NCBI GenBank assembly: GCA_027627225.1
Contig: CM051024.1
Span: 77,007,265-77,071,264, forward strand
Origin: Congeria kusceri
Lineage: Eukaryota; Mollusca; Bivalvia; Myida; Dreissenidae
Reading direction: 5' to 3'
Length of the DNA: 64,000 bases
Part shown: positions 22,851-34,811 of the stretch, piece by piece
Layout of the letters: each line of letters begins with the position of its first letter
Numbering within the stretch: position 1 is the stretch's first letter
Translations under genes and position numbers: made by a program
The notes under the pieces: model-generated
Databases searched by the model: none
Told to the model about the DNA's origin: nothing
Seen by the model: the letters and a program-made list of their open reading frames with translations, nothing else

Positions 22851-24146
22851 AAGAGGGCCATGATGGCCCAGAGCGCTCACCTGAGAACTGGTACAGATGA
22901 AGATCATACTGTTGTGACAGGTTCGAAAATTAAGGTATCTGAACAATTCACAGAGAGGGTAGGATCAATTTTGATTTAAAACATCGTTTAGTGCGTTTAG
23001 TGGATGTGCGTTTTTTTGCTTATGGTTCTCAAATCATTTTTCTCGATATTGTTACCTGACCCTTTTTCATTAAATCATTGACAATTCTGGAAAATGCACG
23101 AACAGTAGATTTTTCGCAAACATTTTTGGAAAACTAGTTGCAATGCGGTACTTGCGATGGCTGTGCTATAAGATAAAGTTTTGCTTTTTCTTTAATAATT
23201 TTCTTTTGAATGATGATAAATGATGTTAATGCAGGCTCTGAAGACATCAAAGTTTCATGTACAAATAACTGCATGCAAGTCTTGCAACTCTTGGAAATCA
23301 AATTTTATTAATCAATTTTTATGGTCGTGGGCAAACTGTGTAAGTTTGGACAACATTGAATCAAAAATCGTGTGTGCAAGCCAATCATTGATAACTTGTT
23401 GATGTTTTTTCCAAACACAAGGGGCAGTAACTCTGTTTTTTCTGGCCCGATCATGCTTATATTCGACTTCACCTGTTGTCTTACGTTCATAGATAAACTG
23501 TGTACGATTGGTGAAGTTTGGATAAAAAATAAAGTCTCTATGCTGAATAATGTCCATTTTTGCATATTTTTTTCACAAACAAAGGGCAATAACTCTAGTG
23601 TTTCTGGTCCAATCTTGCTTATATTCGACTTCACCTTTAATCTTATGGTCAAAGACAAACTGTGCAAGATTGGTGAAGATGGTATGAAAAATAAAGTCTC
23701 TATCCTGTATAATGTCCATTTTTGCATATTTTTTTCACAAACAAAGGGCAATAAATCTGGTGTTTCTGGTCTGATCTTGCTTATATTCGACTTCAACTGT
23801 AATGTCATGGTAATTGACATACTGAACAAGATTGGTGAAGATTGGATGAAAAATGTCTGTCTTTATCCTGAATAATGTCAATTTTATTTTTGTATATTTT
23901 TTAATAAACAAAGGGGAATAACTCTGGTGTTTGAAACACGATCTTGCCCATTTTTGGCTTGAGATTTTATGGTCAAAGACAAACAATGCAAGTAAGGTCA
24001 AGATTGAATAAAAACTGTAGCCTTTATCGCAATAACGGTCCTAATTGTTGACGGCACACTGATGACGGACGATAGACGACGGACGACGCTGGAGAGGTCC
24101 TCTTTACCAATACCTAACCGAGCGCTTCGTGCTCAGGTGAGCTAAA
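22851..24146 (+). mobile_element. Bivalve-type repeat element, copy A
   Basis: The left end is ACAAGAGGGCCATGATGGCC followed by CAGAGCGCTCACCTGAG. The right end is GCGCTTCGTGCTCAGGTGAGCT. Internal ~160-bp units share 'AATGTCCATTTTTGCATATT', 'CTTATATTCGACTTCACCT' and 'AAACTGTGCAAGATTGGTGA'. The 173-aa antisense and 167-aa sense ORFs inside are by-products of the repeat. An opposite-oriented copy is at 61271-62745. Confidence 0.75.
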
Positions 24147-24500
24147 ATCATGCATATGTGAGCGGAAATGGTTGCGCTCTAGAATCTGACACTGAATCTT
24201 ATGGCGTCCTTTTCGTAACAGCATGCGTCAAAATACGCAGAATTACGCGTTACCAAGAACTGTCTGTTTAAAGTCATTTTATAAGTCTTTTGATAGTAAT
24301 ACTTGTATATGCTATTGGATTCTTTTTAAGGATTCGCACCCTGGATTTTCACACACAGATAAAATAAAATATTGTTTTCTTAGGTCTATACAATTTTTTG
24401 GGTCGCTGCGATTTTGCTGGGTTGGTCGCGGGAGGGGAAACAAACAATATTTTGTTTTAGGCCCAGGGGGTGGGGCAGTTTTCCTTGACTGGCTATCACA
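24147..24500. other. Intron, no clear feature
   Basis: Spacer between two repeat elements. A short G-rich patch (GGTCGCGGGAGGGGAAAC) occurs at about 24426. No exon was recognised. Confidence 0.4.
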
Positions 24501-26140
24501 ATGTATGCCCAATCAATATAAAACTTGCTCAGAACCTTTGTTCTTATGATATCTCGGTCGATTTCGAAAATGGTTCCTCTCCGTTGAAAAACATGGCCGC
24601 AGGGGGCGGGGCAGTTTTCCTTAAATGGCTATAGGAAAAGCTTGTGAACACTCTAGAAGTCATATTTTTTGCCCAATCAACATTAAACTTGCTCAGAACC
24701 TTTGTTTGTATGATATGTCGGCTGAGTTTGAAAATGGTTCCGTTCCGTTGAGAAACATGGTCGCAAGGGGGGGGGGGGTCAGTTTTCCTTATATGGCTAT
24801 AGGAAAAGCTTGTGAACACTCTAGAAGTCACATTTCTTGCCCACTCAACATGAAACTTGCTCAGAACCTTTATTCTGATGATATCTCGGCAGAATTAAAA
24901 AATGGTTCCGATCCAGACAAAAAACATGGCCGACAGGGTTGAGGGCGGCAGTTTTCCATATATGGCTATAGGAAAAGCTTACAAACACTTGAGTAGTCAC
25001 TTTTTTTGCCCAATCATCATGAAACTTTCTCAGAACATTTGTCCAATGATATATCGGCCGAGTTCGAATCTGGGTCATGTAAGGTCAAAAACTAGGTTAC
25101 TAGGTTAAATTGAAGAAAAAGCTTGTTAACACTCTATAAAGTCACATTTTTTGCTCAATCTTCATGAAACTCGATCAGAACATTTGTCCCAATGATATCT
25201 CGGCAGAGTTCGAATCTTGGTCATGTGGGGTCAAAAACTAGGTCACTAGGACAAATTGAAGAAAAAGCTTGTAATATAACACTCTAGAAGTCACATTTTT
25301 TTCCCAATTCTCATGAAACTTGGTCAGAACATTTGTCTTAATGATATCTCGGCCGAGTTTAAAACTGGGTCATGTGGGGTAAAAAAATAGGTCACTAGGT
25401 CAAATTGAAGAAAAAGCTTGTCAACACTCACATTTTTTTCCCAATCTTCATGAAACTTGGTCAGAACATTTTTTTTTTATGATATCTCGGCTGAGTTAGA
25501 AAATGGTTCCGCTCTTTTGAAAAACATGGCTGCCAGGGGGCGGGGCTGTTTTCCTTATGTGGCTATAAAAAAAGCTTGTTTACACTCTAGAAGTCACATA
25601 TCAACATGAAACTTGCTCAGAACCTTTGTTCTTATGATATCTCAGCTGAGTTCGAAAATGGTTCCGGTCGGTTGAAAAACATGGCCGCCAGGGGGCGGGG
25701 TAGTTTTCCTCATATGGCTATTGAAAAAGCTTGTGAACATTCTAGTAACATTTTTTGCCAAATCAACAGGAAACTTGCTCAGAACCTTTGTTCTTATGAT
25801 ATCTTGGCTGAGTTTGATAATGGTTCCACTCTGCTGAAAACCGTGGCTGTCATGGGTCGGGGCAGTTTTCCTGATATGGGTATAATGAAAACTTTAAAAG
25901 GCTTGTGAACACTCTAAAGGCCACATTTATTGCCCAATCTTCATGAAACTTGCCCAGATCCTTTGTTCCAATGATATCTCAAAAGAGTTTGAAAATTGCT
26001 CATTTGTGGTCAAAGACTAGGTCACTAGGTCAAATAGAATAAAAATGTGAAAACTCTAGTTTTGCCTAATCTTCTTGAAAATTGCTCAGAACATTTGTTT
26101 CAATAATATCTTGGGACAAGTTTGAAACTTCCTTTGTATT
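24500..26140. repeat. ~160-175-bp tandem unit array
   Basis: About ten diverged units share 'GGAAAAGCTTGTGAACACTC', 'CATGAAACTTGCTCAGAACC', 'ATGATATCTCGGC' and 'AAAAACATGGCCGCCAGGGG'. No ends were identified, so this is the interior of a bivalve-type element. Non-coding. Confidence 0.75.
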
Positions 26141-26745
26141 TTGAATCGTGTAGATTATTTAATTATCTTAATAGTTACATTCTGAGGGTAATTTTAAGGC
26201 AAATATTGGGGAAAAATATTTACTTTTTTAGCAGGGGAATGGGGCCAAATTTAGGCCCCAAATTGGCCCTAAAGTAACACTGTATATTGTATCTATTGTC
26301 TCGCCTAAATCTGCAACCACTGTTGTCAATTAAGAGCCTAATCCGGTACTAATGTACATGTTTATTGCAACAAACAAGCTGTCACAACAGGACCCTTTAT
26401 TGGCATTCTGTCTGGTTGGACGTTTCATTGCATAATTGACACTTATGTTTTCTATTTCATTTCATTTATGCCAAACATCAATTATGTATTATCTAACCAT
26501 CAGGTTTCATAAAATACATAACACAAAGTAGGTGTTCCAACAAGCAGGGTATTTCATCGATAGGAAAAGAACGGGAATCGACATAATTATAAACATCCGC
26601 ATCTGAAAAGAAACATTATTACCCAATTTAACTATAAACGTATAGGTATAAATCACTCAAACTCAATTCGAATGTCCAATTAATGACCGTTGCAAAACGA
26701 ATACTATACGTATTCCTATAAACCAAGGTTTAAAGAAACAATTTT
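26140..26745. other. Non-coding, possibly the 3' end of the DIRS-like element
   Basis: AT-rich and without ORFs. It lies directly after the tyrosine recombinase stop on the minus strand, so part of it may be the terminal repeat of the DIRS element. I could not find matching inverted ends near 33.3-33.6 kb. Confidence 0.35.
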
Positions 26746-29426
26746 CTTTGTGTCATTCAATTCTCTAACGTAACGATCCTTCGCATTTTCTGATTTCCAT
26801 CTGCCATGCCTCTTAAACAGTATCTGGGACACCATTCATAGCCGCTGCTGTAGCGCCACCAGAACGAAATGAATGCAGCCCGTACTTAGAAGGGTCTAAG
26901 CCAATACAAGTCAGCTTTTCACACAATATTTCTCTTGCTCTGCCATATGTCATTGGTTTATCATCCGATAAAACATATCGTTTAGTTTTTAGCTCACCTG
27001 AGCACAAAGTGCTCATGGTGAGCTTTTCTGATCGCCCGTTGTCCATCGTGCGTACGTGCGTGCGTCATCAACTTTTCATTCAACATCTCCTCTTAAATCG
27101 CTTGGCAGATTATCACCAAACTTCACAGGAATGATCCTTGGGTGCACCTCTTTCAAAGTTTTTTAAATCTTTCCGGTCCGCTGCATATGTAGGTCACAAG
27201 AACTAAAAATAGATTTTAAAAGTGTTAGCTTTAAAAATCTTCTCTGGAACCGCAGGGCCCAGAGGTTTCATATTTGGTATGTAACATCCTATAGTGGTCC
27301 TCTAAAAAGATTGTTCAAATTATGCCCCTGTGGTCAAAATGGGCCACGCCCTGGGGGTTACATGGTTTATATAGAATATATAGCAAAATGACTTTAAAAA
27401 TCTTCTCTGAAACCACAAGGCTCAGAGGTTTCATATTTGGTATGTAACATCCTATAGTGGTCCTCTGCAAAGATTGTTCAAATTATGCCCATAGCTGCAG
27501 AACTGGCCACGCCTCGGGGGTCACATGGTTTATTTAGAATATATAGCAAAATTACTTTAAAAGTCTTCTCCTCTGAAATTGCAAGGCCCAGAGTATTCAT
27601 ATTTGGTATGAAACATCCTTAAGTTGTCCTTTACAAAGATTGTTCAAATTATGCCCCTAGGGTCAAAACGGGCCACGCCTCGGGGTCACATGGTTTATAT
27701 AGAATATATAGCAAAATGACTTTCAAAATCTTCTCCTCTGAAACCACAAAGCCCAGAGTTTTCATGTTTGGTATGTAACATCATATAGTGGTCCTCTACA
27801 AAGATTGTTCAAATTATGCCCCTGGGGTCAAAACTGGCCACGCCCCGGGGTCACATGGTTTATAGAAACTTAAATAGCAAAATGTCTTTAAATTTTTCTC
27901 TTTCCGCAAGGCCCAGAGGTTTCATATTTGGTATGTAACATCTTATAGTGGTCCTCTACAAATATTGTTCAATGTATGCTCCTGGGGTCAAAACTGGCCA
28001 CGCCATGGGGGTCACATGATTTATATAGACTTGAATAGCAAAACGACTTTAAAAATCTTCTCCTCAGAAACCGAAAGATCTAGAGGTTTGTTATTTGGTA
28101 TGTAACATTGTATAGTGGTCCTCTACAATGATTGTTCAAATTATGCCCCTGGGGTCAAAACTGGCCACGCCCCGGGGGTCACATGGTTTATATAAACTTT
28201 AATAGCAAAATGTCTTAAAAAATCTTCTCTTCTGAAAACGCAAGGCCCAGAGATTTCGTATTTGGTATTTAACATCCTATAGTGGTCCTCTACAATGATT
28301 GTTCAAATTATGCCCCATGGGTCATAACAGACCACACCCCAGGGGTCACATGGTTAATATAGACTTAAATAGCAAAATGACTGAAAAAAAATTCTCCTTT
28401 GAAGCCGCAAGGCCTAGAGGTTTCATATTTGGTATGTAACATTGCATAGTGGTCCTCTACAAATAATGTTCAAAGTATGCCCCTGGGGTCAAAACTGGTC
28501 ACGGGGGAGGGGTCACATGGTTTATATAGACTTAAATAGCAAAATGACTTTTAAAATCTTCTCCTTTGAAACGGCAAGACTCGCAGCTTTCCTATATTTG
28601 GTACGTAATATTGCATAGTGGTCCTCTTCAAAGATTGTTCAAATGATTCCCCTGGGGTCCAATCTGGCTGACCGCCGAGGGGTCACATGGTTTATATAGA
28701 CTTAAATAGCAAAATCTTTACCTGAAACCGCATAGCCCAGAGGTTTGTTCAAGGTTGTTTCAACTTATGCCCCTGGGATAAAAATAAGCCATGCCTCGGG
28801 GATGCAAACTCCAATTGGGTTACAGGTCTCAGGTGAGCGTCCTTGTTTGACACAAAATGACATTTTTCTGAACATCAGCTGATTTTAAATACTTTTCCAA
28901 GTATGAAATGTGGCACAACATAGTATTTGTTCTGGAAAACTAATGAGTGACATTGTCACAAAACGGATATCTACTAATAAATCTGATGGACCGAAGTGCG
29001 TAACGATAAGTTTTATATCATCCGCACTGAAAGCGAGTTTTTGAACAACCGGCTTGGCACATTCGCTACTGAGACCATTTTTTTGCAAAAATAACTAAAC
29101 CTGACAAACAAGGATCAGTAAACCCCCAGCAATTTTATGTGCCCACAAAATGCCGTAAACAATAGCATTTATTTTTGACGACGAAGGTTTGGTATCTTTT
29201 AAAGAAACAAGATACAAACTGACATGATAATCATTGCTAGGCAAAGAATTAAAGTTAAATTTATTGCACCAACTGCAAAACGATTTAAAGTAGGATTGTA
29301 TAGCTTGTACTTGTTTTCTGATTTTGACGAAATGACTTCAGACTTTAACTCTTCATGGTATTTTCTCAGACCACTGGGAAGATCATGTTGTTTCCTCCAC
29401 ATTCCTCTGTTAAAGGCATCTGTCAA
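26745..29426 (-). pseudogene. Tyrosine recombinase of the DIRS-like element (split and frameshifted)
   Basis: The N-terminal part (29426-29110) starts near the AFNRGMW motif. After a frameshift at about 29280 it continues as a core-binding helix region (SWCNKF...LPSNDYHVSLYLVS). A middle part at 29088-28850 (KPVVQKLAFSADDI...DIRFVTM) stops where the nested repeat begins. After the insertion, 27000-26745 holds the catalytic C-terminus: YGLHSFRSGGATAA with the HxxR pair, then after a frameshift at about 26815 FKRHGRWKSENAKDRYV with the second His and the nucleophile Tyr. The enzyme would insert circular cDNA without target duplication. The gene is clearly dead. Confidence 0.78.
26992..28848 (+). 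mobile_element. Bivalve-type repeat element nested in the DIRS recombinase
   Basis: The left end AGCTCACCTGAGCACAAAGT with GTGCTCATGGTGAGC forms a hairpin. GTGCGTACGTGCGTGCG follows, then about nine ~165-bp units ('GGCCCAGAGGTTTCATATTT', 'GTAACATCCTATAGTGGTCC', 'CAAATTATGCCCCTGGGGTC'). It ends GGTCTCAGGTGAGCGTCC. It is the same family as 1725-3085. Recombinase coding sequence abuts it on both sides. Confidence 0.82.
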
Positions 29427-29769
29427 ATATAAACCAAAATCCTAATATTAATCGTAATTATACAAATAAATATTTTTAGAAAGAACATATTTATCTCCCT
29501 TTAATGTAAACTGACTGCAATTAAATATTTCTATTTTGAACTATTTCCACCTATTATTAGAATCAACTATAAGACCGAAACATATACAAAAACATTGAAT
29601 ATATTACGTAATGTCAAGTACATAGACATTTTTAATCTGTAATAAATCATATCCTAATATTACGAATACTAATAGTGTGAAATATAAGACACTTATGAAG
29701 CAAAACTCCATTTCAAAAGCATCACATTGTACGTTTTCGTGTGTACTATATTCCAAGAAAACCACAACA

Positions 29770-30205
29770 TAATTATTAAAATCATTTCACATCTCACATT
29801 TCTTTCGTGTACAGTACACTACTTCATTTGTACCAGATACAAACGGAACAAGAAAACAATTATTTAAATCATTTCAAATCTCACATTTCTTTCGTGTACA
29901 GTACACGACTTTGTTTATACCAGATACAAATGGTACAAGAATCCAATTATTTAAATCATTTTACATCTCACATTTCCCACATGTACAGTACACAACTTTG
30001 TTTGTACCAGATACAAACGGTACAAGAATCCAATTATTAAAAACATTCCACATCTCACATTTCTTTCGTGTACAGTACACGACTTCATTGTACCAGATAC
30101 AAACGGTACAAGAATACAATTATTAAAATCATTTCACTCTCACATTCATTCGTGTACAGTACACGACCTTGTTTGTACCAGATACAAACGGTACAAGAGT
30201 AAATA
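29770..30205. repeat. ~88-bp tandem repeats with palindromic core
   Basis: Five copies of a ~85-95-bp unit. Each contains the palindrome GTGTACAGTACAC, then GTACCAGATACAAACGGTAC (itself a partial dyad), then an AT-rich part (AATTATTAAAATCATTTCAC). They lie in the spacer between RNase H and the recombinase of the DIRS-like element. Short ORFs across them are by-products. Confidence 0.8.
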
Positions 30206-30680
30206 ATTACATAAATTCATTTTGATTAAACGCCTTTCCATCAAATAAATTACAGTTTTAGCGTTTTAGCATCTAACATCAAAACAATACCAAATTATAC
30301 TGAATGAATTTGCAAGTTCATTTAAACATCTCCGATAAAGATACGTTATTTTAGTTAGTTCAATTTTGCCTTAAAACATATCTTGCGATAAATACAATAT
30401 CAGGTTGATTATCTTTTAAGAAACACATATATAAACTTCATTTCATAATAAAGCACACTAACTCATTCATATAAATGTAGACAATAACGTATAAACATTA
30501 AGATTTTAACAATTCTGAAGTCAGACTAATGCAATAGTTTGAAACTAGAAGCGAACTGCTAACACTTTACTGGAAAATCTTCTAGAACCAAAGACAGAAA
30601 TATTGTTACACGTAAAAATATTCTGATTAATATCAAATTCCAAAACATCTAGGACATAGTCCTATTTTAAATATCCCGCA

Positions 30681-32500
30681 TCAAACAGCAGGGGCCAAAA
30701 TGCTGATCGGCACTTTTAACACACCATGCGCATTGTAGGCAAGAACATGCACGATCGTTTTGCTAACTAAACATACGGGAGGGACAAGCCAATTCACATC
30801 ATTTGCCCAATTCTGAGTAAAGCTTTCGACTGCCTCTGTTTCGAAATCAGAAAACTTTGAATTGTAGCAAAAAAGCTTTCTGTTTTTTGCGTTTGCAAAT
30901 CTATCTATCGTGAAAGGTCCCCATATTTCATTAATGTATTGAAAAAATTTGCTAGTCACTGCCCACTCATCAGTGTTCCTGTATTTACTAATATCATCTG
31001 CAATACTATTTGACTCTCGTGGTACCCACTGAATATCAAGATTGATATGTTTTGATGAACACGTGCTAAACATACCTAAAGCCATCTGGTGTAATTCCAG
31101 ATAAGGACTGCTGGATTTAACTACTTGAACGCATGACTGTTAATCTGAAAACCATTTTACAGATGTATGTGACAGAATATCACCATAAGCTCTAATTGCA
31201 AGAAAAACTGCCTTAAGTTCTCTAAAAGTAGAACTCTTCAAAGAACCATCATGTGACCACATATCATGAAAAATAAACTCCGGGCATATTGCCAAATAAG
31301 CACCACACGCAAAACCACTAGCATCACTGTACACTTTTAGAACGTCAACAGTTGTACTATTGCTAAGCAGCTTGCAATTGATTCCATCTATATGATCAAG
31401 CCAAAACTGAAGTTCCGATAAACATATATTATCAGGTACAATGTTCGTAACTCTGTCCCAGGACGACAGACGGTTAATTTTTGCATAGAGAAACCTCGTC
31501 ATTAATCGACTTATATCACCAATCATCATAGAAATCACCTTTCCTGTACATTTTGCTAGTTGTCATGCTGTGACTACAGGCATACCATTTGTGACATGAT
31601 TTAAAATCTGTTTTAAATCTAATATTCTGCGCTCGGGAATATGAATAGAAAACTCCATACTGTTCCAAAAAATACCTATCCATTCTATTCTTTGCAAGGG
31701 ATACCAAATAGATTTCTCTTCATTTATAACGAGACCTGCGTTTATTAAACTTGCTTGGACAAACTTTGAATCCTTGACTGTTGTCTCAAAGTTTTTATTT
31801 GTACCCCAACCGTCATCTAGAAACATGACAATCTTAATGCTATGAAATCTGCAATATTTAACCATCTCTCTTAGTGTTTTCACAAAACAGAAAGGGGCAC
31901 AACTCAGTCTGAAAGGAATCACAGTATAGCAGAAGTATTTTCCCTTTAGGCTAAATCACCAATATTGCTGATGTTCTGTGAAAATTCTATATGATAGTAT
32001 CCTTTTGATAAATCAAATTTAAAGCAAAAACAATCTTTTTCAAAGTACTCTAAACCTGTTCGCCAATCTTCAAAAGTAATTTTCTCTTTCCAAATGTACT
32101 TATTGACAATTCTAGGATCTAGAATTTATCTTTTCTTACCAGTAGAATTAATGGAGACACTTAATGGACTTACTGCATGTGGGACAGAGCTACATTCTAC
32201 AATAAAACCATTTAATAACATCTCATCAACAGTTTTTTCTATGAAATAAAAATTAGAAATAGCAGATTTGTTATTTTGCTAAAATGACTTATCAGGAATA
32301 GTAAGAAAAGGTATTTTATAACCATTTTCTATAAGGTCAATAACGTCGGGATTAGCACCAATACTTTTTCAAAATTCAATATGAGATTTTAAACTACCTT
32401 TCACACAACAATTTTCTTCAGAAATGGACTCATAATTGTCAAGGCAATGCTTCTCAATGTCATGTTCTATCAAATTGTCCACACAACCAATCAAATACTT
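30681..32500 (-). pseudogene. Reverse transcriptase and RNase H of the DIRS-like element (stops and frameshifts)
   Basis: Reading on the minus strand, the RT starts about 32340. It shows FKFDLSKGYYHIEF (catalytic Asp of motif A) near 32020, and IVMFLDDGWG (motif C, DD pair) near 31820. RNase H follows with VYSDASGFACG near 31330, FRELKA (catalytic Glu) near 31210, and WFSD at 31140 just before a stop. The conserved tail WVPRESNSIADDISK is near 31000-30960. Stops lie at about 32128, 31950 and 31140, with frameshifts near 32000 and 31560. The segment after RNase H (WGPFTIDRFANAKN) is typical of DIRS-type polyproteins. It would copy the element RNA into cDNA but is inactive. Confidence 0.78.
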
Positions 32501-33295
32501 ATCATTGGTTTGGTTTGGTTTCACTTCCTGTGACGCGCTCTCTCTTGAAAGGCAACCTGGTACTGGGTCCTCTACTGAGCCACTCACGCCGGAAGTAACC
32601 TTTATGTCCGCAGCCAAAACACGTGACATTTTCGCTGAGTTTCGGTTGGTATGGATGGTAGGGACGAATAAGCTGACGGCTATCCATGCCGGCAGCCACA
32701 GGTGCCTGACGTCTCGGGGAACGTGAACTCGCTATCGTAGAAACCTTGTATGGGAGCACCTGAAGTAACTGTAGCCGCGGATGGAGTACCACCGTGGCGA
32801 GGGAAAGAAAGAAAACTATTGTCAGTCTTAAGCTTTTTTATGGCCTTGGCCCAGCCCCCCGGGGGAAGAATCAGCTAACCGAACTAATTTGTTGCGATGT
32901 TTAAGTTTCTTAACAGCTTCCTTTGCTTTAGCTTTGGCAGAGTGCAAGGTTTCCGAATCAATAATTGACTGACACATTATTTCAATTTCCGAATTAAACG
33001 AATATTGTACTTTGCAAGAAGCATTTTTACAACTTGGAACGACAGGTTTTTCTACATAACTTTTACTGTTTGAAAGTTCTTTCTTCCGAGAGTATAACTG
33101 TTCGTCAAAATATTGTTTAAACAGACCAAATGTCTGCATAACCTCATCAGAATCCCCCGAGGGCCAACCTTGCTGTCTGCCACGTGGCTGCTCCCTTTCA
33201 CCTTCAGAAGCACATGTCTCCCCGTATCCTGTGTCGGAATCTTTCCCAGAGTCCTTGCTGCCCGAAACAACGTCCTCACGATAGTAGACAGACAT
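32500..33295 (-). pseudogene. Gag-like protein of the DIRS-like element
   Basis: The first frame (33295-32828) starts MSVYYREDVVSGSKDSG. It is Ser/Gly/Glu-rich, then Lys-rich (KAKAKEAVKKLKHRNKL). After a frameshift near 32825 the second frame carries a degenerate zinc knuckle, CFGCGHKGYFRREW, in which the expected His and last Cys are replaced. The product presumably coated the element RNA. Assignment rests on position upstream of RT and on the knuckle; primary similarity is weak. Confidence 0.55.
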
Positions 33296-33299
33296 GAGT

Positions 33300-33585
33300 T
33301 CGATACAATGAATTTGATACTAAACTATACTAAGAATGTCTCTATTGCAAACAAAAATTGAATTAATTTGTCACGCTGTATATTGAGTCCGCATTACAGC
33401 CCGCTTGCTAGTCGAATGATTTCTCAAACCAGGAAGTTTTAAATCTTCAATACTTCCACGAGGAAATTTCAGGGGGACAAATACCATATAACCTCAAAAC
33501 AAGTACCATATAAACCATAATAAATTACGATAATAAATGTATATATTTTGTATAAAAACCAATTCTCGTTTTTGGGGTTTTTGTT
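33300..33585. other. Non-coding, possibly the 5' end of the DIRS-like element
   Basis: AT-rich sequence upstream of the gag-like start. No terminal repeat could be matched by eye. Confidence 0.35.
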
Positions 33586-33845
33586 AGCTCACCTGAGCAC
33601 GAAGTGCTCGGTGAGCGATTGGTATAGGGGACCTCTCCGACGTCTGTCGTCCGTATGCCGTCAACAATTTGGACTGTTATCACCATAAAGACTACATTTT
33701 TTTATTCAATCTTGACCAAACTTGCACAGTTTGTGTATGACCATAAAATGTTGGACAAGTTTGATAATGGGTCCGATCGGACCAGGAACACCCGAGTTAT
33801 TGTCCCTTTTTTTGCCCCAAATTCATCTATTCCTGAATAACTCAC
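33586..33845. repeat. Truncated bivalve-type repeat
   Basis: The end AGCTCACCTGAGCACGAAGT and GCTCGGTGAGCGATTGGTAT match the end of the element at 61271, with about 200 bp of interior. The other end is missing. Confidence 0.7.
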
Positions 33846-34461
33846 TTGGTAAAGGGAGGTAAATGCAGTATCAGAAAGATAAGTGTCATAAATGTGTTAT
33901 TTCCCTTTGTAGGTTATTCGCAGATATAACCCAGATAATGGAGTCTGCTTATCAGTAAAATCAATACATCACTCTTGAGTCAGCATGATACTTCTATTTT
34001 AGATCAGCATGATTACACATAGTAGCCCATGTATAGCCTGCTTCTGACCTATATTTTGGCTATGTGTGCAGCTGTAAAATGTTCCACTGTCTGTCTTGGC
34101 ATCCAGTCAGGAAAACGACAATAAATATCTAAAATTCATATTGTAAACAAGCAATCAGGATATAGGAAATGTATCATGTGATCTAGTGCCTGAAATGGTT
34201 AATTATTTTCTGTGGTTTTTGGACTGTTAAGTTAGTAACTTATTCAGTATCATTTGATCATGTAATGTAACTTTTGGACTGACTTAATTTGTTATTAATG
34301 CCATAAACAGTTATAATATTGTACCAATGTATAGTATTGTGAAACATATTTGCAATACCTGATAAGTTTGTTCTGAGAAGTAAATATATCTTGGTTTATA
34401 CTATTACACCACTTTTCAAAGCTTAATGTACAGGTATTGAAGGATCAACTTTAAATTCCAG
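33846..34461. other. Intron, no clear feature
   Basis: AT-rich intron ending in the acceptor AAATTCCAG at 34461. No repeats or RNA genes were recognised. Confidence 0.5.
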
Positions 34462-34755
34462 CAACTGAACTGCAAGTAGCTATCAATGTTACACAAGTCA
34501 CCACCACCTCTATGACTGTTACATGGTCTGTACCAGCTGGTAAGGATCAGTTTATCCATGAATTTGTTCTGCAATGGACAGCGGTCACTGCAGGAAATCC
34601 ATCTGGACCACAGCATGTTGGTGGAAACAACCGGTCAGCGTCTGCATTCGATCTAACTTCTGGAAGGGCCTATAATGTCTCTCTGACTTCAGTCAACAAA
34701 CAGACACAGACAGGCGCCAACCGAACAACTGTGGTCAATGTGTATCAGGCAACTA
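34462..34755 (+). CDS. RPTP exon: fibronectin type III domain 1
   Basis: Acceptor TTCCAG, donor GTAGGT. 294 bp, phase 1-1, so a single exon carries the whole ~98-residue domain. It starts TELQVAINVTQVTTTSMTVTW. The conserved early Trp is in VTWSVP and a later strand reads AYNVSLTSVN. Several NxS/T glycosylation sites are visible (NVT, NRS, NVS, NRT). This is the first FN3 domain after the EB modules, 21 kb downstream of exon 8. Confidence 0.87.
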
Positions 34756-34811
34756 GTAGGTTCAGTCTTTTATGCAATGTGATTTCATGCATATGTATTG
34801 GTGTTTGTGTT

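Larger units (their letters stand above)
26700..33300 (-). mobile_element. Decayed DIRS-type retrotransposon, interrupted by a nested repeat
   Basis: On the minus strand the order is gag-like region (33295-32500), reverse transcriptase and RNase H (32500-30681), a ~1.2-kb spacer with ~88-bp tandem repeats, and a tyrosine recombinase (29426-26745). That order and the presence of a tyrosine recombinase instead of a DDE integrase are the hallmarks of DIRS/Ngaro-type elements. Every gene carries stops or frameshifts. A 1.86-kb repeat (26992-28848) sits inside the recombinase gene. Outer boundaries are approximate. Confidence 0.78.

Noticed and set aside
23308..23875. 173-codon minus and 167-codon plus ORFs
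   Set aside because: Both fall in ~160-bp repeat units of the element at 22851-24146 and mirror each other; the same frames recur at 61691-62029.
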